This document shows positions 1-8,275 of a DNA stretch of 64,000 bases, in pieces (within the stretch, counting starts at the first letter, position 1; each line of letters starts with the position of its first letter). Position numbers and translations under genes: made by a program. The stretch is from CALITV01 sp964415795 (GTDB taxonomy: Bacteria; UBP6; UBA1177; JAKLFG01): assembly GCA_964415795.1 (NCBI GenBank), contig CAYQBN010000005.1, forward strand, positions 62,001-126,000, read 5' to 3'. A model generated the notes under the pieces. The model saw nothing but the letters and a program-made list of their open reading frames with translations. It ran no database searches and had not been told where the DNA came from.

Positions 1-42
1 GCGTTGTCCAATTCGAGCGATACATCCCTCGCACCTCGCAGT

Positions 43-672
43 TTACTTGGAATAAAGTTCGACGATGAGGCTTTCCTTGATGTCTGGCGGAACATCGGCT
101 CGCTCGGGCTCACGGAGAACGACTCCCTTAAAGGCTTCCTTATCGAGTTGAAGCCATGTCGGGATCGGTGCTCGCTCGCCGGCATGTTCGAGCGCGGTTT
201 TGAAAACCATGCTGGAGCGGCTTTTTTCTCGTATAGCGATGACATCTCCTCTTTTTACGATATAAGAAGGCACATTAACCGTTCGTCCATTGACCGTAAA
301 ATGACGGTGATTCACCAAATGACGCGCCTGCATACGGCTTGTCGCCATACCGAGGCGATAGACGACATTGTCAAGCCGGCGTTCGAGCAGGCTGAGCAGG
401 TTTTCGCCCGTTGCTCCTTTCATTTTTGAAGCACGGACATAAAAGAGCCTGAATTGGTTTTCCAGCAGGCCATACATGAACTTGACCTTCTGTTTCTCAC
501 GCAACTGGACCCGGTAATCGGTGATGCGTTTGCGCTCCTTACCATGTTGACCAGGACCGTACGGACGGCGGTCGAACGCGCATTTGTCAGAATGGCACCG
601 TTCTCCCTTGAGGAAGAGTTTCACTCCTTCCTTACGACAAACGCGACAACTACTTTCCTTGTACTTCGCCAA
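43..672 (-). CDS. rpsD: 30S ribosomal protein S4
   Basis: The 209-residue product is a full-length S4, the primary 16S rRNA binder that nucleates assembly of the 30S body. The N-terminal zinc-binding form is present, with cysteines at about 9, 12, 26 and 31 (CRVC, then CHSDKC). The S4 RNA-binding domain follows from about residue 95 (LERRLDNVVYRLGMA). The C-terminus ends in the usual IVELYSK-type tail. It is the last gene on this side of the window; rpoA and rplQ normally follow and would lie outside. In some bacteria S4 represses the alpha operon, but no leader can be identified here. Confidence 0.98.
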   Translation of the reverse strand: MAKYKESSCRVCRKEGVKLFLKGERCHSDKCAFDRRPYGPGQHGKERKRITDYRVQLREKQKVKFMYGLLENQFRLFYVRASKMKGATGENLLSLLERRLDNVVYRLGMATSRMQARHLVNHRHFTVNGRTVNVPSYIVKRGDVIAIREKSRSSMVFKTALEHAGERAPIPTWLQLDKEAFKGVVLREPERADVPPDIKESLIVELYSK

Positions 673-717
673 AGCTTCCTCCTTTTTTAGGCCAAAAGTT
701 TACGCTTGCGATTCGTA

Positions 718-1098
718 TTACACCCTTCTGCGCTTCGCAGGACGGCATCCGTTATGAGGCACCGGCGTAATATCGCGAAGCAACATGATGTTATATCCCG
801 CGTTTCCCAACCCGCGAATTGCCGCTTCGCGACCGTTACCCGGACCTTTGACATAGACGCTCAAAGAACGAAGGCCATACTCTTTTGCCTTCTTCCCGGC
901 ATCCTCGGCCGCCGTTTGTGCTGCATACGGAGTACTTTTCTTCGATCCGCGGAACCCTTTAAGACCAGCGCTCGACCAAGCAAGCACATTGCCGCTCACA
1001 TCAGTTATCGTGACAATCGTATTGTTGAACGAGCACTGAATATAGGCCAACCCCGTTTGTATATTCTTTCTAACCTTTTTTTTCTTCTGTTCGGCCAT
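718..1098 (-). CDS. rpsK: 30S ribosomal protein S11
   Basis: The 126-residue protein matches S11 over its whole length, including the IQCSFNNTIVTITD segment and the C-terminal NGCRPAKRRRV end. S11 sits on the platform of the 30S subunit next to the mRNA exit. The N-terminus is short and lysine-rich, as is common. It lies between rpsM (12 nt upstream) and rpsD, the classical alpha-operon order. Confidence 0.98.
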   Translation of the reverse strand: MAEQKKKKVRKNIQTGLAYIQCSFNNTIVTITDVSGNVLAWSSAGLKGFRGSKKSTPYAAQTAAEDAGKKAKEYGLRSLSVYVKGPGNGREAAIRGLGNAGYNIMLLRDITPVPHNGCRPAKRRRV

Positions 1099-1110
1099 GG
1101 CTTTCTCCTA

Positions 1111-1476
1111 CTACTTCTTTTTCATCATGTTGCGACGGGGTCCCTTGCGCGTGCGGGCATTGGTATGCGTTCGCTGCCCACGCACAGGAAGCCCTTTGCG
1201 GTGACGGAGACCACGGTAATTACCGAGGTCCATGAGCCGCTTTATGTTCATGATCGTCTCTTTGCGAAGATCGCCTTCTATGGTGTAATTCTTTTCAATA
1301 ACATCGCGTATCTTCGCCGCCTGCGCTTCGCTGATGTTGTCAGTTTTCTCGTTGATGTCAACGCCTGCCTGTTCAAGAATAGCCCGCGCACTTGACTTCC
1401 CGATCCCATAGATGTAGGTCAAGGCGATTTCCATCCGTTTTTTCCTAGGAAGATCCACGCCCGCGATACGAACCAA
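1111..1476 (-). CDS. rpsM: 30S ribosomal protein S13
   Basis: The 121-residue product has the S13 start MVRIAGVDLPRKKR, the helix-two-turn-helix region (IYGIGKSSARAIL) and the basic tail containing GQRTHTNARTRKGPRR that contacts the P-site tRNA. It belongs to the head of the 30S subunit and forms inter-subunit bridges. It follows rpmJ by 27 nt in the same direction. Confidence 0.98.
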   Translation of the reverse strand: MVRIAGVDLPRKKRMEIALTYIYGIGKSSARAILEQAGVDINEKTDNISEAQAAKIRDVIEKNYTIEGDLRKETIMNIKRLMDLGNYRGLRHRKGLPVRGQRTHTNARTRKGPRRNMMKKK

Positions 1477-1503
1477 GACACACCTCCTATTTACACTACT
1501 CCA

Positions 1504-1617
1504 TTATCCTTGTCTTTGCTTGTGCTTGGGGTTTTCGCAAATGACTCGCAATACCCCTTTTCTCTTGATGATCTTACATTTCGAACAGATTTTCTTGACC
1601 GAAGATCTGACTTTCAT
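1504..1617 (-). CDS. rpmJ: 50S ribosomal protein L36
   Basis: A 37-codon gene found by reading the minus strand between infA and rpsM. It encodes MKVRSSVKKICSKCKIIKRK and so on, ending in KHKQRQG. The zinc ligands are all present (CSKC, then C and H near residues 27 and 32), so this is the zinc-binding form. Its place after infA and before rpsM is the usual one. Confidence 0.96.
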   Translation of the reverse strand: MKVRSSVKKICSKCKIIKRKGVLRVICENPKHKQRQG

Positions 1618-1621
1618 GTGC

Positions 1622-1858
1622 TTACCTCTCTTCCGCAGAAGTCTTCATGCGATGAATAATCCTGCCCCGCGTAAGGTCATAAGGCGAAAGCTCGACCTGC
1701 ACGCGGTCGCCCGGAAGGATCTTGATAAAGTACTTTCTCATCTTCCCGGAAACATGCGCCAACACCTGATGCTTATTTTCGAGCTCGACCTTAAACATCG
1801 CGTTGGGCAACGCATCCACGATGGTTCCTTCCAAAATGATGCCTTCCTCTTTCGCCAT
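1622..1858 (-). CDS. infA: Translation initiation factor IF-1
   Basis: The 78-residue product is a single OB-fold protein starting MAKEEGIILEGTIVDALPN, with the conserved LAHVSGKMRKYFIKILPGDRV core and SPYDLTRGRI motif. IF-1 occupies the A site of the 30S subunit during initiation. It is about six residues longer at the C-terminus than the common 72-residue form. It lies six nt after adk; a methionine aminopeptidase gene that often separates adk and infA is not present here. Confidence 0.97.
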   Translation of the reverse strand: MAKEEGIILEGTIVDALPNAMFKVELENKHQVLAHVSGKMRKYFIKILPGDRVQVELSPYDLTRGRIIHRMKTSAEER

Positions 1859-1864
1859 GTTTCC

Positions 1865-2572
1865 TCAGTTTCCTTTTTTTCTTTCTATATCGGCGAACAG
1901 TTTTTCCTTCACTAATTCTTCAAAAATCACATCGGCCGCACGGGCACCGTCTACTTTCAAAAAACGGCCCTTTTCCTCGGACGCAATTCGTTCGATCATC
2001 GGCGCAGTCAGAGAACGATATTCGGCAAGCCGCTTCTGTATGGCTGCCTCGCTGTCGTCGGAACGTCGAATGAGGGTCCCCTTGTGACACTGAGGACAGA
2101 AACTGCCCTCTGTTGCTCCGTTTTTTCCCGCCGTGAACGGCGCAAAGCACCCATTACAGACAAGACGCCCCGAAAGTCTCCGTAAAACCAGATCATCATC
2201 CACAATAAAATAAAGGAACGCGGCAGGGATTCTTTTCTCTTCTAGGTAAGATTTTAGGAGCTCATATTGGCCCATTGTTCTGGGAAAACCGTCTACAAGA
2301 AAAAGGGCCGTTCCCGAGGCTACCGGGAGTCTCTCCGCAGCGTCACGAAAAAGGTCCATGACTATTTCGTCGGAGACCAATTTTCCCGCATTGATGATCT
2401 CTTTCACCCGCTTTCCCAAATCGGTGGTGCGCGCAATATGATCTTTAAGAGCATCACCTGTCGAGAAGGTACGCCCATCGAATCTCTCGAGGAGAAGGCG
2501 TATCTGGGTCCCTTTACCCGATGCGGGTTTCCCAAGAAAGAAAAGGTAAAGATAGGCGGGATTCGCCGTCAT
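1865..2572 (-). CDS. adk: Adenylate kinase, zinc-containing long form
   Basis: A 235-residue AMP + ATP to 2 ADP phosphotransferase. Visible motifs are the P-loop GKPASGKGT (about residues 14-22), the AMP-binding FSTGDAL segment and VDGFPRT. The LID carries two CxxC pairs (CNGC and CPQC) typical of the zinc-stabilised long form. The start codon overlaps the secY stop in an ATGA arrangement, so translation is probably coupled. The protein is slightly longer than the common 215-220 residues. Confidence 0.96.
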   Translation of the reverse strand: MTANPAYLYLFFLGKPASGKGTQIRLLLERFDGRTFSTGDALKDHIARTTDLGKRVKEIINAGKLVSDEIVMDLFRDAAERLPVASGTALFLVDGFPRTMGQYELLKSYLEEKRIPAAFLYFIVDDDLVLRRLSGRLVCNGCFAPFTAGKNGATEGSFCPQCHKGTLIRRSDDSEAAIQKRLAEYRSLTAPMIERIASEEKGRFLKVDGARAADVIFEELVKEKLFADIERKKGN

Positions 2573-3891
2573 CCTCTGCTCCTGCTCTTGACAAGAGATC
2601 CCTTGCCGCCGATGGAAAAGCCCTCATAATTGTTGCTGATAAGATACGACTCTATCTGCGATGCAGTGTCCATCGCAACACCGACGACGATGAGTATCGA
2701 CGTTCCTCCCATGTAGAACGGAAGCCCCATCTTGTTACGAAGCAAGTCGGGGATGAGACACACTGCTGAGAGGTAAATGGCTCCACCAAAAGTGACCTTA
2801 GTGAGAACCTTATTGATGTAATCAACTGTCTCCTTACCGGGACGAATGCCGGGAATATACCCCCCATTTTTATTGAGGTTTTCAGCAATGTCCTCCGTCT
2901 TGAACTGCACAAAGGTATAGAAAAAAGCAAAGAAGATAATGAGCGCAATGTAGAGGAGTTCATAGAGCCAACTACCCGAATTGAGCAACCGTTGAAGCGG
3001 CCCCATCCAATCGGCATTCATGAATCCGCCTATGGTAGCCGGAAAAACGAGCAATGCCGAAGCAAATATCGGGGGGATGACACCCGAGGTATTTATTTTG
3101 AGCGGCAAATAGCTGTTCTGAAGCGTCCGTCCGCCGGCGACGCGGCGCGCATACTGTATCGGTATTTTACGGCGCGAACTTTCAACAAACACAATGACCG
3201 TGAAGGCAACAACGATCACGAGAATAAATACCGCGAGATGGAACGGCTTTATCATTTCTTCTCGAAGATATCTGACCAATTGAGCGAACATGGTGGGGAA
3301 ACGTGCCACAATGGACGCGAAAATAAGAAGAGAAATACCGTTACCGATACCCCGTTCAGCGATCTGTTCGCCGAGCCACATGAGAAACAGCGTACCGGTC
3401 GTAAGCGTAATAACCGTAATGAGGCGGAAAAACCAGCCGGGATTCTGCACGACAACTTCGCCTGCCTTACCAGTGAGGCTCTCGAGGAACCTCGCCATCA
3501 TAAGCCCTTGGAACAGGCACAGAAGCACAGTACCGTAACGGGTATACTGCGTGATCTTTTTCTGACCTTGCTCCCCCTCTTTCTGCATTTCGCCGATCTG
3601 AGGTATGACTACCGCAAGAAGTGAGAATATAATGGAGGAACTGATATACGGCATGATGCCTAGGGCAAAAATAGAAAGTTGCTCCAGCGCACCGCCCGAG
3701 AACATGTTGAAGAGACCAAGAATCGTGGTCGATCCCTTTGTCGCCATGATGTCGGCCATGATGTGTTTATCGACACCCGGCGTCGTAACAAAGATACCCA
3801 GACGGTATACCGCAAGAATAAAAAGAGTAAAGACGATCCTTTCCCGAAGATCGGGTATCTTAAAGATATTGGAAAGTATCCTGCTAATCAA
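2569..3891 (-). CDS. secY: Protein translocase subunit SecY
   Basis: The 440-residue integral membrane protein has the SecY start (FKIPDLRERIVFTLFILAVYRLG), a plug-region serine/glycine-rich segment (LFNMFSGGALEQLSIFALGIMPYISSSI) and about ten hydrophobic helices. The cytoplasmic C5 loop contains GGYIPGIRPG with the conserved arginine needed for SecA function. It forms the SecYEG channel; secE lies about 25 kb upstream in the same orientation. The gene overlaps rplO by 8 nt and adk by 4 nt. Confidence 0.98.
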   Translation of the reverse strand: MISRILSNIFKIPDLRERIVFTLFILAVYRLGIFVTTPGVDKHIMADIMATKGSTTILGLFNMFSGGALEQLSIFALGIMPYISSSIIFSLLAVVIPQIGEMQKEGEQGQKKITQYTRYGTVLLCLFQGLMMARFLESLTGKAGEVVVQNPGWFFRLITVITLTTGTLFLMWLGEQIAERGIGNGISLLIFASIVARFPTMFAQLVRYLREEMIKPFHLAVFILVIVVAFTVIVFVESSRRKIPIQYARRVAGGRTLQNSYLPLKINTSGVIPPIFASALLVFPATIGGFMNADWMGPLQRLLNSGSWLYELLYIALIIFFAFFYTFVQFKTEDIAENLNKNGGYIPGIRPGKETVDYINKVLTKVTFGGAIYLSAVCLIPDLLRNKMGLPFYMGGTSILIVVGVAMDTASQIESYLISNNYEGFSIGGKGSLVKSRSRG

Positions 3892-4330
3892 TGCTCAACT
3901 CCTCCGCCTTTCCACCGCTTTTTTCTATTGATTCGCGTGCCCCTTTCGAAAACTTATGTGCCTTGACGGTGATGGGATGTTTTATTTCAGCACGCCCGAT
4001 GAGTTTGATCACTTTTTCGTTGCCTTTGCAAAGCCCCATTTCGGCGAGTGTGGCGATATCTACCGTTGCGCCTGCCTCGAGGTGCTCAAGATAACGAATA
4101 TTTATCTCCGCAATGTTTGCGGCAAATTTATTGTGGAACCCTCTTTTCGGTAAGCGACGGATCAGCGGCATCTGACCACCCTCAAAGCCGATACGCACCG
4201 AACGGCCGGCACGAGCCTTTTGCCCTTTATGCCCTTTCGTTGAAGTGCGTCCGTGTCCCGATCCATTGCCTCGCCCGATAATCTTCCGCTTTTTGAGGCC
4301 ATCCGGCTTTTTGAGTTCGTGGAGATGCAT
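3884..4330 (-). CDS. rplO: 50S ribosomal protein L15
   Basis: The 148-residue product begins MHLHELKKPDGLKKRKIIGRGNGSG and contains the glycine/arginine-rich G-x-GRTSTKGHKGQKARAG extension that threads into 23S rRNA. It lies directly between rpsE and secY. The rpmD (L30) gene that usually precedes rplO is missing, leaving only 3 nt to rpsE. Confidence 0.97.
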   Translation of the reverse strand: MHLHELKKPDGLKKRKIIGRGNGSGHGRTSTKGHKGQKARAGRSVRIGFEGGQMPLIRRLPKRGFHNKFAANIAEINIRYLEHLEAGATVDIATLAEMGLCKGNEKVIKLIGRAEIKHPITVKAHKFSKGARESIEKSGGKAEELSID

Positions 4331-4333
4331 GGG

Positions 4334-4861
4334 TTACTCCTTTGACTGCACTTGATAATGGGGAACAGTAACATTACGTTTCGCCTGAATATCATCGAGA
4401 CTTTCCATAGAAAGGAGCGCCTTGAATGTCGCTTTGGCCATGTTATGAGGATTGCTCGATCCGATACTCTTAGTAAGTATGTCAGTAACGCCAGCCGCTT
4501 CCAGCACCGACCTCACCGCCGAACCAGCAATAACCCCAGTTCCCGGAGCCGCAGGACGCAGGAATACTTTTCCGGCACCGAATTCGCCAACCACCTCATG
4601 GGGAATCGTACCACGACACAAGGTGACCTGGCGAAGACTTTTACGAGCACGCGCTATCCCTTTCTTAATTGCCTCAGGAACCTCACGGGCTTTTCCGAGA
4701 CCCAATCCCACATGGCCTTGCCCGTCACCAACCACCATGAGCGCGGAAAAACTGAAGTTCTTGCCACCCTTGACGACTTTCGCCACGCGGTTCACATATA
4801 TAAGCTTTTCGCGGAGGTCGAGCCCTTCCGGATTGATTGGTTTTACCTTCTCTTTCTTCAT
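4334..4861 (-). CDS. rpsE: 30S ribosomal protein S5
   Basis: The 175-residue product has the double-stranded RNA-binding-like N-terminal domain (VNRVAKVVKGGKNFSFSALMVVGDGQGHVG) and the C-terminal domain with RPAAPGTGVIAGSAVRSVLEAAGV. S5 takes part in decoding fidelity and lines the mRNA entry channel. It is followed at 3 nt by rplO. Confidence 0.98.
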   Translation of the reverse strand: MKKEKVKPINPEGLDLREKLIYVNRVAKVVKGGKNFSFSALMVVGDGQGHVGLGLGKAREVPEAIKKGIARARKSLRQVTLCRGTIPHEVVGEFGAGKVFLRPAAPGTGVIAGSAVRSVLEAAGVTDILTKSIGSSNPHNMAKATFKALLSMESLDDIQAKRNVTVPHYQVQSKE

Positions 4862-4879
4862 ACCGTTGCCTCTCCTCTT

Positions 4880-5239
4880 TTAAAATTCCAGTCCGCCTTT
4901 TCGTGCCGCTTCGGCGAGTGCCTTTACTCGCCCATGGTACTTATAGCCGCTCCTGTCGAAGACAACTTGTTGAATACCCTTAGCCTTACATTTCATTGCC
5001 AGAATTTCACCTATACGCATCGCGTCGGCCTTTTTATCGCCATCTCCACCCTTGTAGTCTTTTCCGAGAGTGGATGCCGCCACCAAGGTTTTTCCAATGG
5101 TATCGTCTATTATTTGCGCATAGATGTGCTTGCAACTTCGAAACACCGTCAATCGAGGACGAGAGGAAGAACCGTAGATTTTCTTGCGAATCGAGGCCTT
5201 TCTTCTTTCACGCCTCTGTTGTTTTATGTTACCGCTCAT
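4880..5239 (-). CDS. rplR: 50S ribosomal protein L18
   Basis: A 119-residue 5S rRNA-binding protein. The basic N-terminus (RRERRKASIRKKIYG) precedes RPRLTVFRSCKHIYAQIIDD, and the C-terminal half has FDRSGYKYHGRVKALAEAARKGGLEF, all diagnostic of L18. With L5 and L25-type proteins it forms the central protuberance. It lies between rplF and rpsE as usual. Confidence 0.98.
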   Translation of the reverse strand: MSGNIKQQRRERRKASIRKKIYGSSSRPRLTVFRSCKHIYAQIIDDTIGKTLVAASTLGKDYKGGDGDKKADAMRIGEILAMKCKAKGIQQVVFDRSGYKYHGRVKALAEAARKGGLEF

Positions 5240-5264
5240 GGCTGTCTCCTCCTTGAATTCACCT

Positions 5265-5801
5265 TTACTTAGCCGCCGCTTTACCAGCCTTTCTTCTTAC
5301 CACTTCTCCCCGGTAACTTATTCCTTTGGCCTTATAAGGTTCTACTGGTCGAAGTGACCGTATCTTCGCTGCGAAATCGCCGAGCAACTGTTTGTCGGCA
5401 GATACTAGGGTAATCTCATTCTGTTTTACCTCAGCAGTAATTCCTTTCGGAACATCAAGTTCCACAGGATGAGAAAATCCTAGAGAGAAAGCAATCTTGT
5501 TTCCCTTCTGCTCAAACTTATAGCCGGTCCCCTTGACTTCGAGCACCTTACTGAAACCCTCGGTTACGCCAGTCACCATGTTGCTGATAAGCATCCGATA
5601 CAGACCATGCAACGCCCTTGTCTCTTCTTCATCATCCTTTCGCTCAACAATGATGAGGTTGTTATCCACCTTCACAGTAAGCTTCGGGTGTATCGCTCGT
5701 TCGAGGACTCCCTTGGGGCCCTTGACGCGGAGCATTCCTTCCTTCAAAGAGACCTCAACCTTAGGGCTGAACGGTATCGGTCGTTTTCCTATTCTTGACA
5801 C
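5265..5801 (-). CDS. rplF: 50S ribosomal protein L6
   Basis: L6 has two repeated domains and sits near the GTPase-associated centre. I place the start at a GTG at 5801 because it follows a GGAGGTAA ribosome binding site by a normal distance and gives the canonical N-terminus (V/M)SRIGKRPI. That makes a 178-residue protein, the usual length. An ATG 57 nt further upstream would only add unconserved residues. The C-terminal motif VEPYKAKGISYRGEVVRRKAGK is clear. Confidence 0.96.
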   Translation of the reverse strand: MSRIGKRPIPFSPKVEVSLKEGMLRVKGPKGVLERAIHPKLTVKVDNNLIIVERKDDEEETRALHGLYRMLISNMVTGVTEGFSKVLEVKGTGYKFEQKGNKIAFSLGFSHPVELDVPKGITAEVKQNEITLVSADKQLLGDFAAKIRSLRPVEPYKAKGISYRGEVVRRKAGKAAAK

Positions 5802-5829
5802 GGCGTTACCTCCATTTTTCCCATGCTTC

Positions 5830-6222
5830 CTACCAGACTCGACACAACACTTCCCCACCTACTTTAAGCTCGCGCGCTTTGCGGTCCGACATAATGCCGC
5901 GGGAAGTCGAAAGGACTAAAATACCAAGCCCCGCCCGAACATGAGGGAGATCCGCTATCGGCAGGTATACACGGCATCCGGGCTTACTTACCCGCTCAAG
6001 ATGAGAAATAACCGGGCGACCATTATAATAACGAATATCCACCGCTACCGTCCGTTTGGATCCGATCTCCGTAACACGGAAATCGTTGATGTACCCTTCT
6101 TCCTTGAGAACTTGACTAATTCCCTCTATAAGACGCGACGACGGAATACCGACCACCGTTTCCTTTTCGGAACGTATCGCATTACGAACGCGTGTCAAAT
6201 AATTGGCAATCATATCATTCAT
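5830..6222 (-). CDS. rpsH: 30S ribosomal protein S8
   Basis: The 130-residue protein starts MNDMIANYLTRVRNAIRS and ends with the highly conserved STSRGIMSDRKAREL...GGEVLCRVW. S8 binds the central domain of 16S rRNA and is the autogenous spc-operon repressor in enterobacteria; no equivalent site can be recognised by eye here. Confidence 0.98.
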   Translation of the reverse strand: MNDMIANYLTRVRNAIRSEKETVVGIPSSRLIEGISQVLKEEGYINDFRVTEIGSKRTVAVDIRYYNGRPVISHLERVSKPGCRVYLPIADLPHVRAGLGILVLSTSRGIMSDRKARELKVGGEVLCRVW

Positions 6223-6231
6223 GTTTGCCCC

Positions 6232-6417
6232 CTACCAACTCGACTTGACTACACCGGGAATAAGTCCCCATGCCGCCAACTTACGGAAACACAGACGGCA
6301 CATATCAAACTTCCTGAGATAAGCTCTGGAACGGCCACACAACGGACACCGATTGTGCCTTCGTGTCGAGAATGCCGGTCTCTTTTTCGCCTTAAGCCTC
6401 ATTGAGAGTCTGGCCAC
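6232..6417 (-). CDS. rpsN: 30S ribosomal protein S14, zinc-binding short form
   Basis: A 61-residue type-Z S14 with the zinc ligands CPLC near residue 24 and CRLC near residue 40, followed by FRKLAAWGLIPGVVKSSW. The short zinc form is typical of many bacteria, whereas the model enterobacterial protein is the long zinc-free form. It lies between rplE and rpsH, its normal place. Confidence 0.98.
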   Translation of the reverse strand: MARLSMRLKAKKRPAFSTRRHNRCPLCGRSRAYLRKFDMCRLCFRKLAAWGLIPGVVKSSW

Positions 6418-6448
6418 TGATCATCCTCCTTCGTTATGTTATCCACAA

Positions 6449-7090
6449 TTAATTACCAAACGGCATGCCAAACATTCTGAGAAGGGTCCGAGCATCTTTG
6501 TCGTTCCGTGCGGTAGTACAAATCGTTATATTGAGCCCTTTGACCGTCTCTACTTTGTTAAAATCTATTTCGGGGAAAATGAGGAAATCCTTGATGCCAA
6601 GCGAATAGTTTCCCCTCCCATCGAAAGCCTTTGCCGATATTCCCCTGAAATCACGCACCCGCGGCAACGCCACCGTTATGAGACGATCAAGAAAATCGTA
6701 CATCCGATCACGACGAAGGGTCACGGAAGTCCCTATCGGCATTCCTTGCCGCACCTTGAATGTCGCAATCGACTTACGCGCCTTGTTGATAATCGGTTTC
6801 TGTCCGGCAATTGCGGCCAGCTCCTTTACCGCGTCTTCCAACAATTTTTTGTTCTGTATTGCCTCACCGACTCCCATATTCAACACGATTTTCGTAAGAC
6901 GAGGTACCGCCATGGGATTGGTAATACCCAGCTCTTTAGCGAGCGCCGGACGAATTTCCTTTTCGTAATGGATCCGTAAGCGGCTCGTATATGGTGTCTG
7001 CGGAGAAGCAACAGTTTTTTCTTTGGTTGCCTTACTCTGCTTTGTTGTGGCAACAACGCCATCTTTAGGCGATTTCTGTTTCTCGGCCAT
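6449..7090 (-). CDS. rplE: 50S ribosomal protein L5 with N-terminal extension
   Basis: The core from about residue 35 (TSRLRIHYEKEIRPALAKELG) through the C-terminal MFGMPF is full-length L5, which contacts 5S rRNA and the P-site tRNA. The start is the ATG at 7090, preceded by AGGAGAAAACG. This leaves roughly 30 residues of Lys/Thr/Ser-rich, low-complexity sequence ahead of the conserved domain, absent from standard L5. A start inside the domain is not supported by a ribosome binding site that I can see. Confidence 0.95.
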   Translation of the reverse strand: MAEKQKSPKDGVVATTKQSKATKEKTVASPQTPYTSRLRIHYEKEIRPALAKELGITNPMAVPRLTKIVLNMGVGEAIQNKKLLEDAVKELAAIAGQKPIINKARKSIATFKVRQGMPIGTSVTLRRDRMYDFLDRLITVALPRVRDFRGISAKAFDGRGNYSLGIKDFLIFPEIDFNKVETVKGLNITICTTARNDKDARTLLRMFGMPFGN

Positions 7091-7107
7091 CGTTTTCTCC
7101 TGTCGTC

Positions 7108-7419
7108 TCACGCTATCGTCTCACCGCATTTGCGGCAGTAACGCACCCGCTTTCCATCCCCAAGCACCTTGCGTCGGAATGAGGTAACCTGTGCACACTT
7201 GGGACACAGTGGCTGAACATTTGATATATGGATCGGCATTGCCTTATCAACAATACCGGCCTCTCGGTTTTGTCCCTTCTTTTGGTGTTTTTTGTACACA
7301 TTGACATTTTCGACTATCACTTTTTCTTCTTTCACAATGACTCGGAGCACCTTACCGCTTTTTCCCTTGTCTTTTCCAGCGATAATGCGCACGGTATCGT
7401 TTTTCTTGATATTTGCCAT
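7108..7419 (-). CDS. rplX: 50S ribosomal protein L24 with zinc-ribbon tail
   Basis: A KOW-type protein that initiates 50S assembly. The ATG at 7419, preceded by AAAGGAGG, gives the canonical start MANIKKNDTVRIIAGKDKGK and a product of 103 residues. The C-terminal half carries two CxxC pairs (CPKC and CRKC), a zinc-ribbon-like feature seen in many but not all L24 proteins. Confidence 0.96.
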   Translation of the reverse strand: MANIKKNDTVRIIAGKDKGKSGKVLRVIVKEEKVIVENVNVYKKHQKKGQNREAGIVDKAMPIHISNVQPLCPKCAQVTSFRRKVLGDGKRVRYCRKCGETIA

Positions 7420-7435
7420 GGGAACATTTCCTCCT

Positions 7436-7804
7436 TTACAGGACTTCCGGTGCAAGGGAAATAATCTTCATAAATCCCTTGAGACGCAACTCTCGAGCCA
7501 CAGGACCAAAAACACGGGTTCCGACCGGCTCATAGTAATCGTCAAGAATAACAACTGCGTTATCATCGAAACGAATATAAGAGCCATCCTCTCGCTTAAG
7601 CTCCTTCGCCTGTCGAACAATAACCGCTCGTTTTACCTCTCCTTTCTTCACTTTGCCTTTTGGTTCGGCATCCTTGACCGCGACAACGATGACATCTCCG
7701 ACACCGGCATATCGACGGCCTGTTCCGCCATATACCTTAATGCACTGCACCTCTTTGGCTCCCGAATTGTCGGCGACGGTGAGTCTGGTTTGCTTCTGGA
7801 TCAT
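7436..7804 (-). CDS. rplN: 50S ribosomal protein L14
   Basis: The 122-residue protein starts MIQKQTRLTVADNSGAKEV and contains VIVVAVKDAEPKGKVKKGEV and FDDNAVVILDD, diagnostic of L14, which forms inter-subunit bridges with 16S rRNA. It overlaps the end of rpsQ by 4 nt (ATGA), so the two are translationally coupled. Confidence 0.98.
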   Translation of the reverse strand: MIQKQTRLTVADNSGAKEVQCIKVYGGTGRRYAGVGDVIVVAVKDAEPKGKVKKGEVKRAVIVRQAKELKREDGSYIRFDDNAVVILDDYYEPVGTRVFGPVARELRLKGFMKIISLAPEVL

Positions 7805-8064
7805 GACTCTCCTCCTCGCTCTATCTTCTCAACAACGAGCCACCTCTTCCGAGCACTAATCGGCGCACACTCGCGAATGCGAACTCGGTCGCCAACCTTG
7901 TAGATGTCTTGCTCGTCATGCGCCAAGTATTTTTTGTGCGACATCACCCTTTTCTTGTAAAACGGGTGACGGTAACGTCGCGTCACCATGACGGTAACCG
8001 TCTTTGCAACCTTGTCAGCAACGACGGTGCCTACCAGTGTTCTCTTATGACTCCGCGGTTTCAT
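7801..8064 (-). CDS. rpsQ: 30S ribosomal protein S17
   Basis: An 87-residue OB-fold protein with GTVVADKVAKTVTVMVTRRYRHPFYKK and the IRECAPISARKRW motif of S17. It sits between rpmC and rplN in the standard S10/spc junction order. The start is separated from rpmC by 4 nt. Confidence 0.98.
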   Translation of the reverse strand: MKPRSHKRTLVGTVVADKVAKTVTVMVTRRYRHPFYKKRVMSHKKYLAHDEQDIYKVGDRVRIRECAPISARKRWLVVEKIERGGES

Positions 8065-8068
8065 GCTT

Positions 8069-8275
8069 TTACCTCTTTCCCGAGATCTCTTTTTCCTTTT
8101 CCGAGAGTAGCGTGTGGACGCGTGCTATATCTTTCTTCACCATCCTCAGCCGAGAAGAATTCTGCAATTGCCCCATTGCCTTCTGAACGCGAAGGTTAAA
8201 GTGCTCCTCCTCAAGCGAGAAGAGCATTTCCTTCAGTTCCTCTATTTTTTTCCCTTTCATCTCGCGACTTTTCAT
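8069..8275 (-). CDS. rpmC: 50S ribosomal protein L29
   Basis: The 68-residue product is a two-helix protein with the L29 pattern LKEMLFSLEEEHFNLRVQKAMGQLQNSSRL followed by KKDIARVHTLLSEKE. L29 lies at the peptide exit tunnel and helps recruit trigger factor and SRP. Its ATG overlaps the rplP stop. Confidence 0.97.
   Translation of the reverse strand: MKSREMKGKKIEELKEMLFSLEEEHFNLRVQKAMGQLQNSSRLRMVKKDIARVHTLLSEKEKEISGKR

Noticed and set aside
5802..5858. Longer start for L6 at 5858
   Set aside because: It adds 19 unconserved residues, whereas GTG 5801 has an excellent ribosome binding site and gives the family N-terminus.
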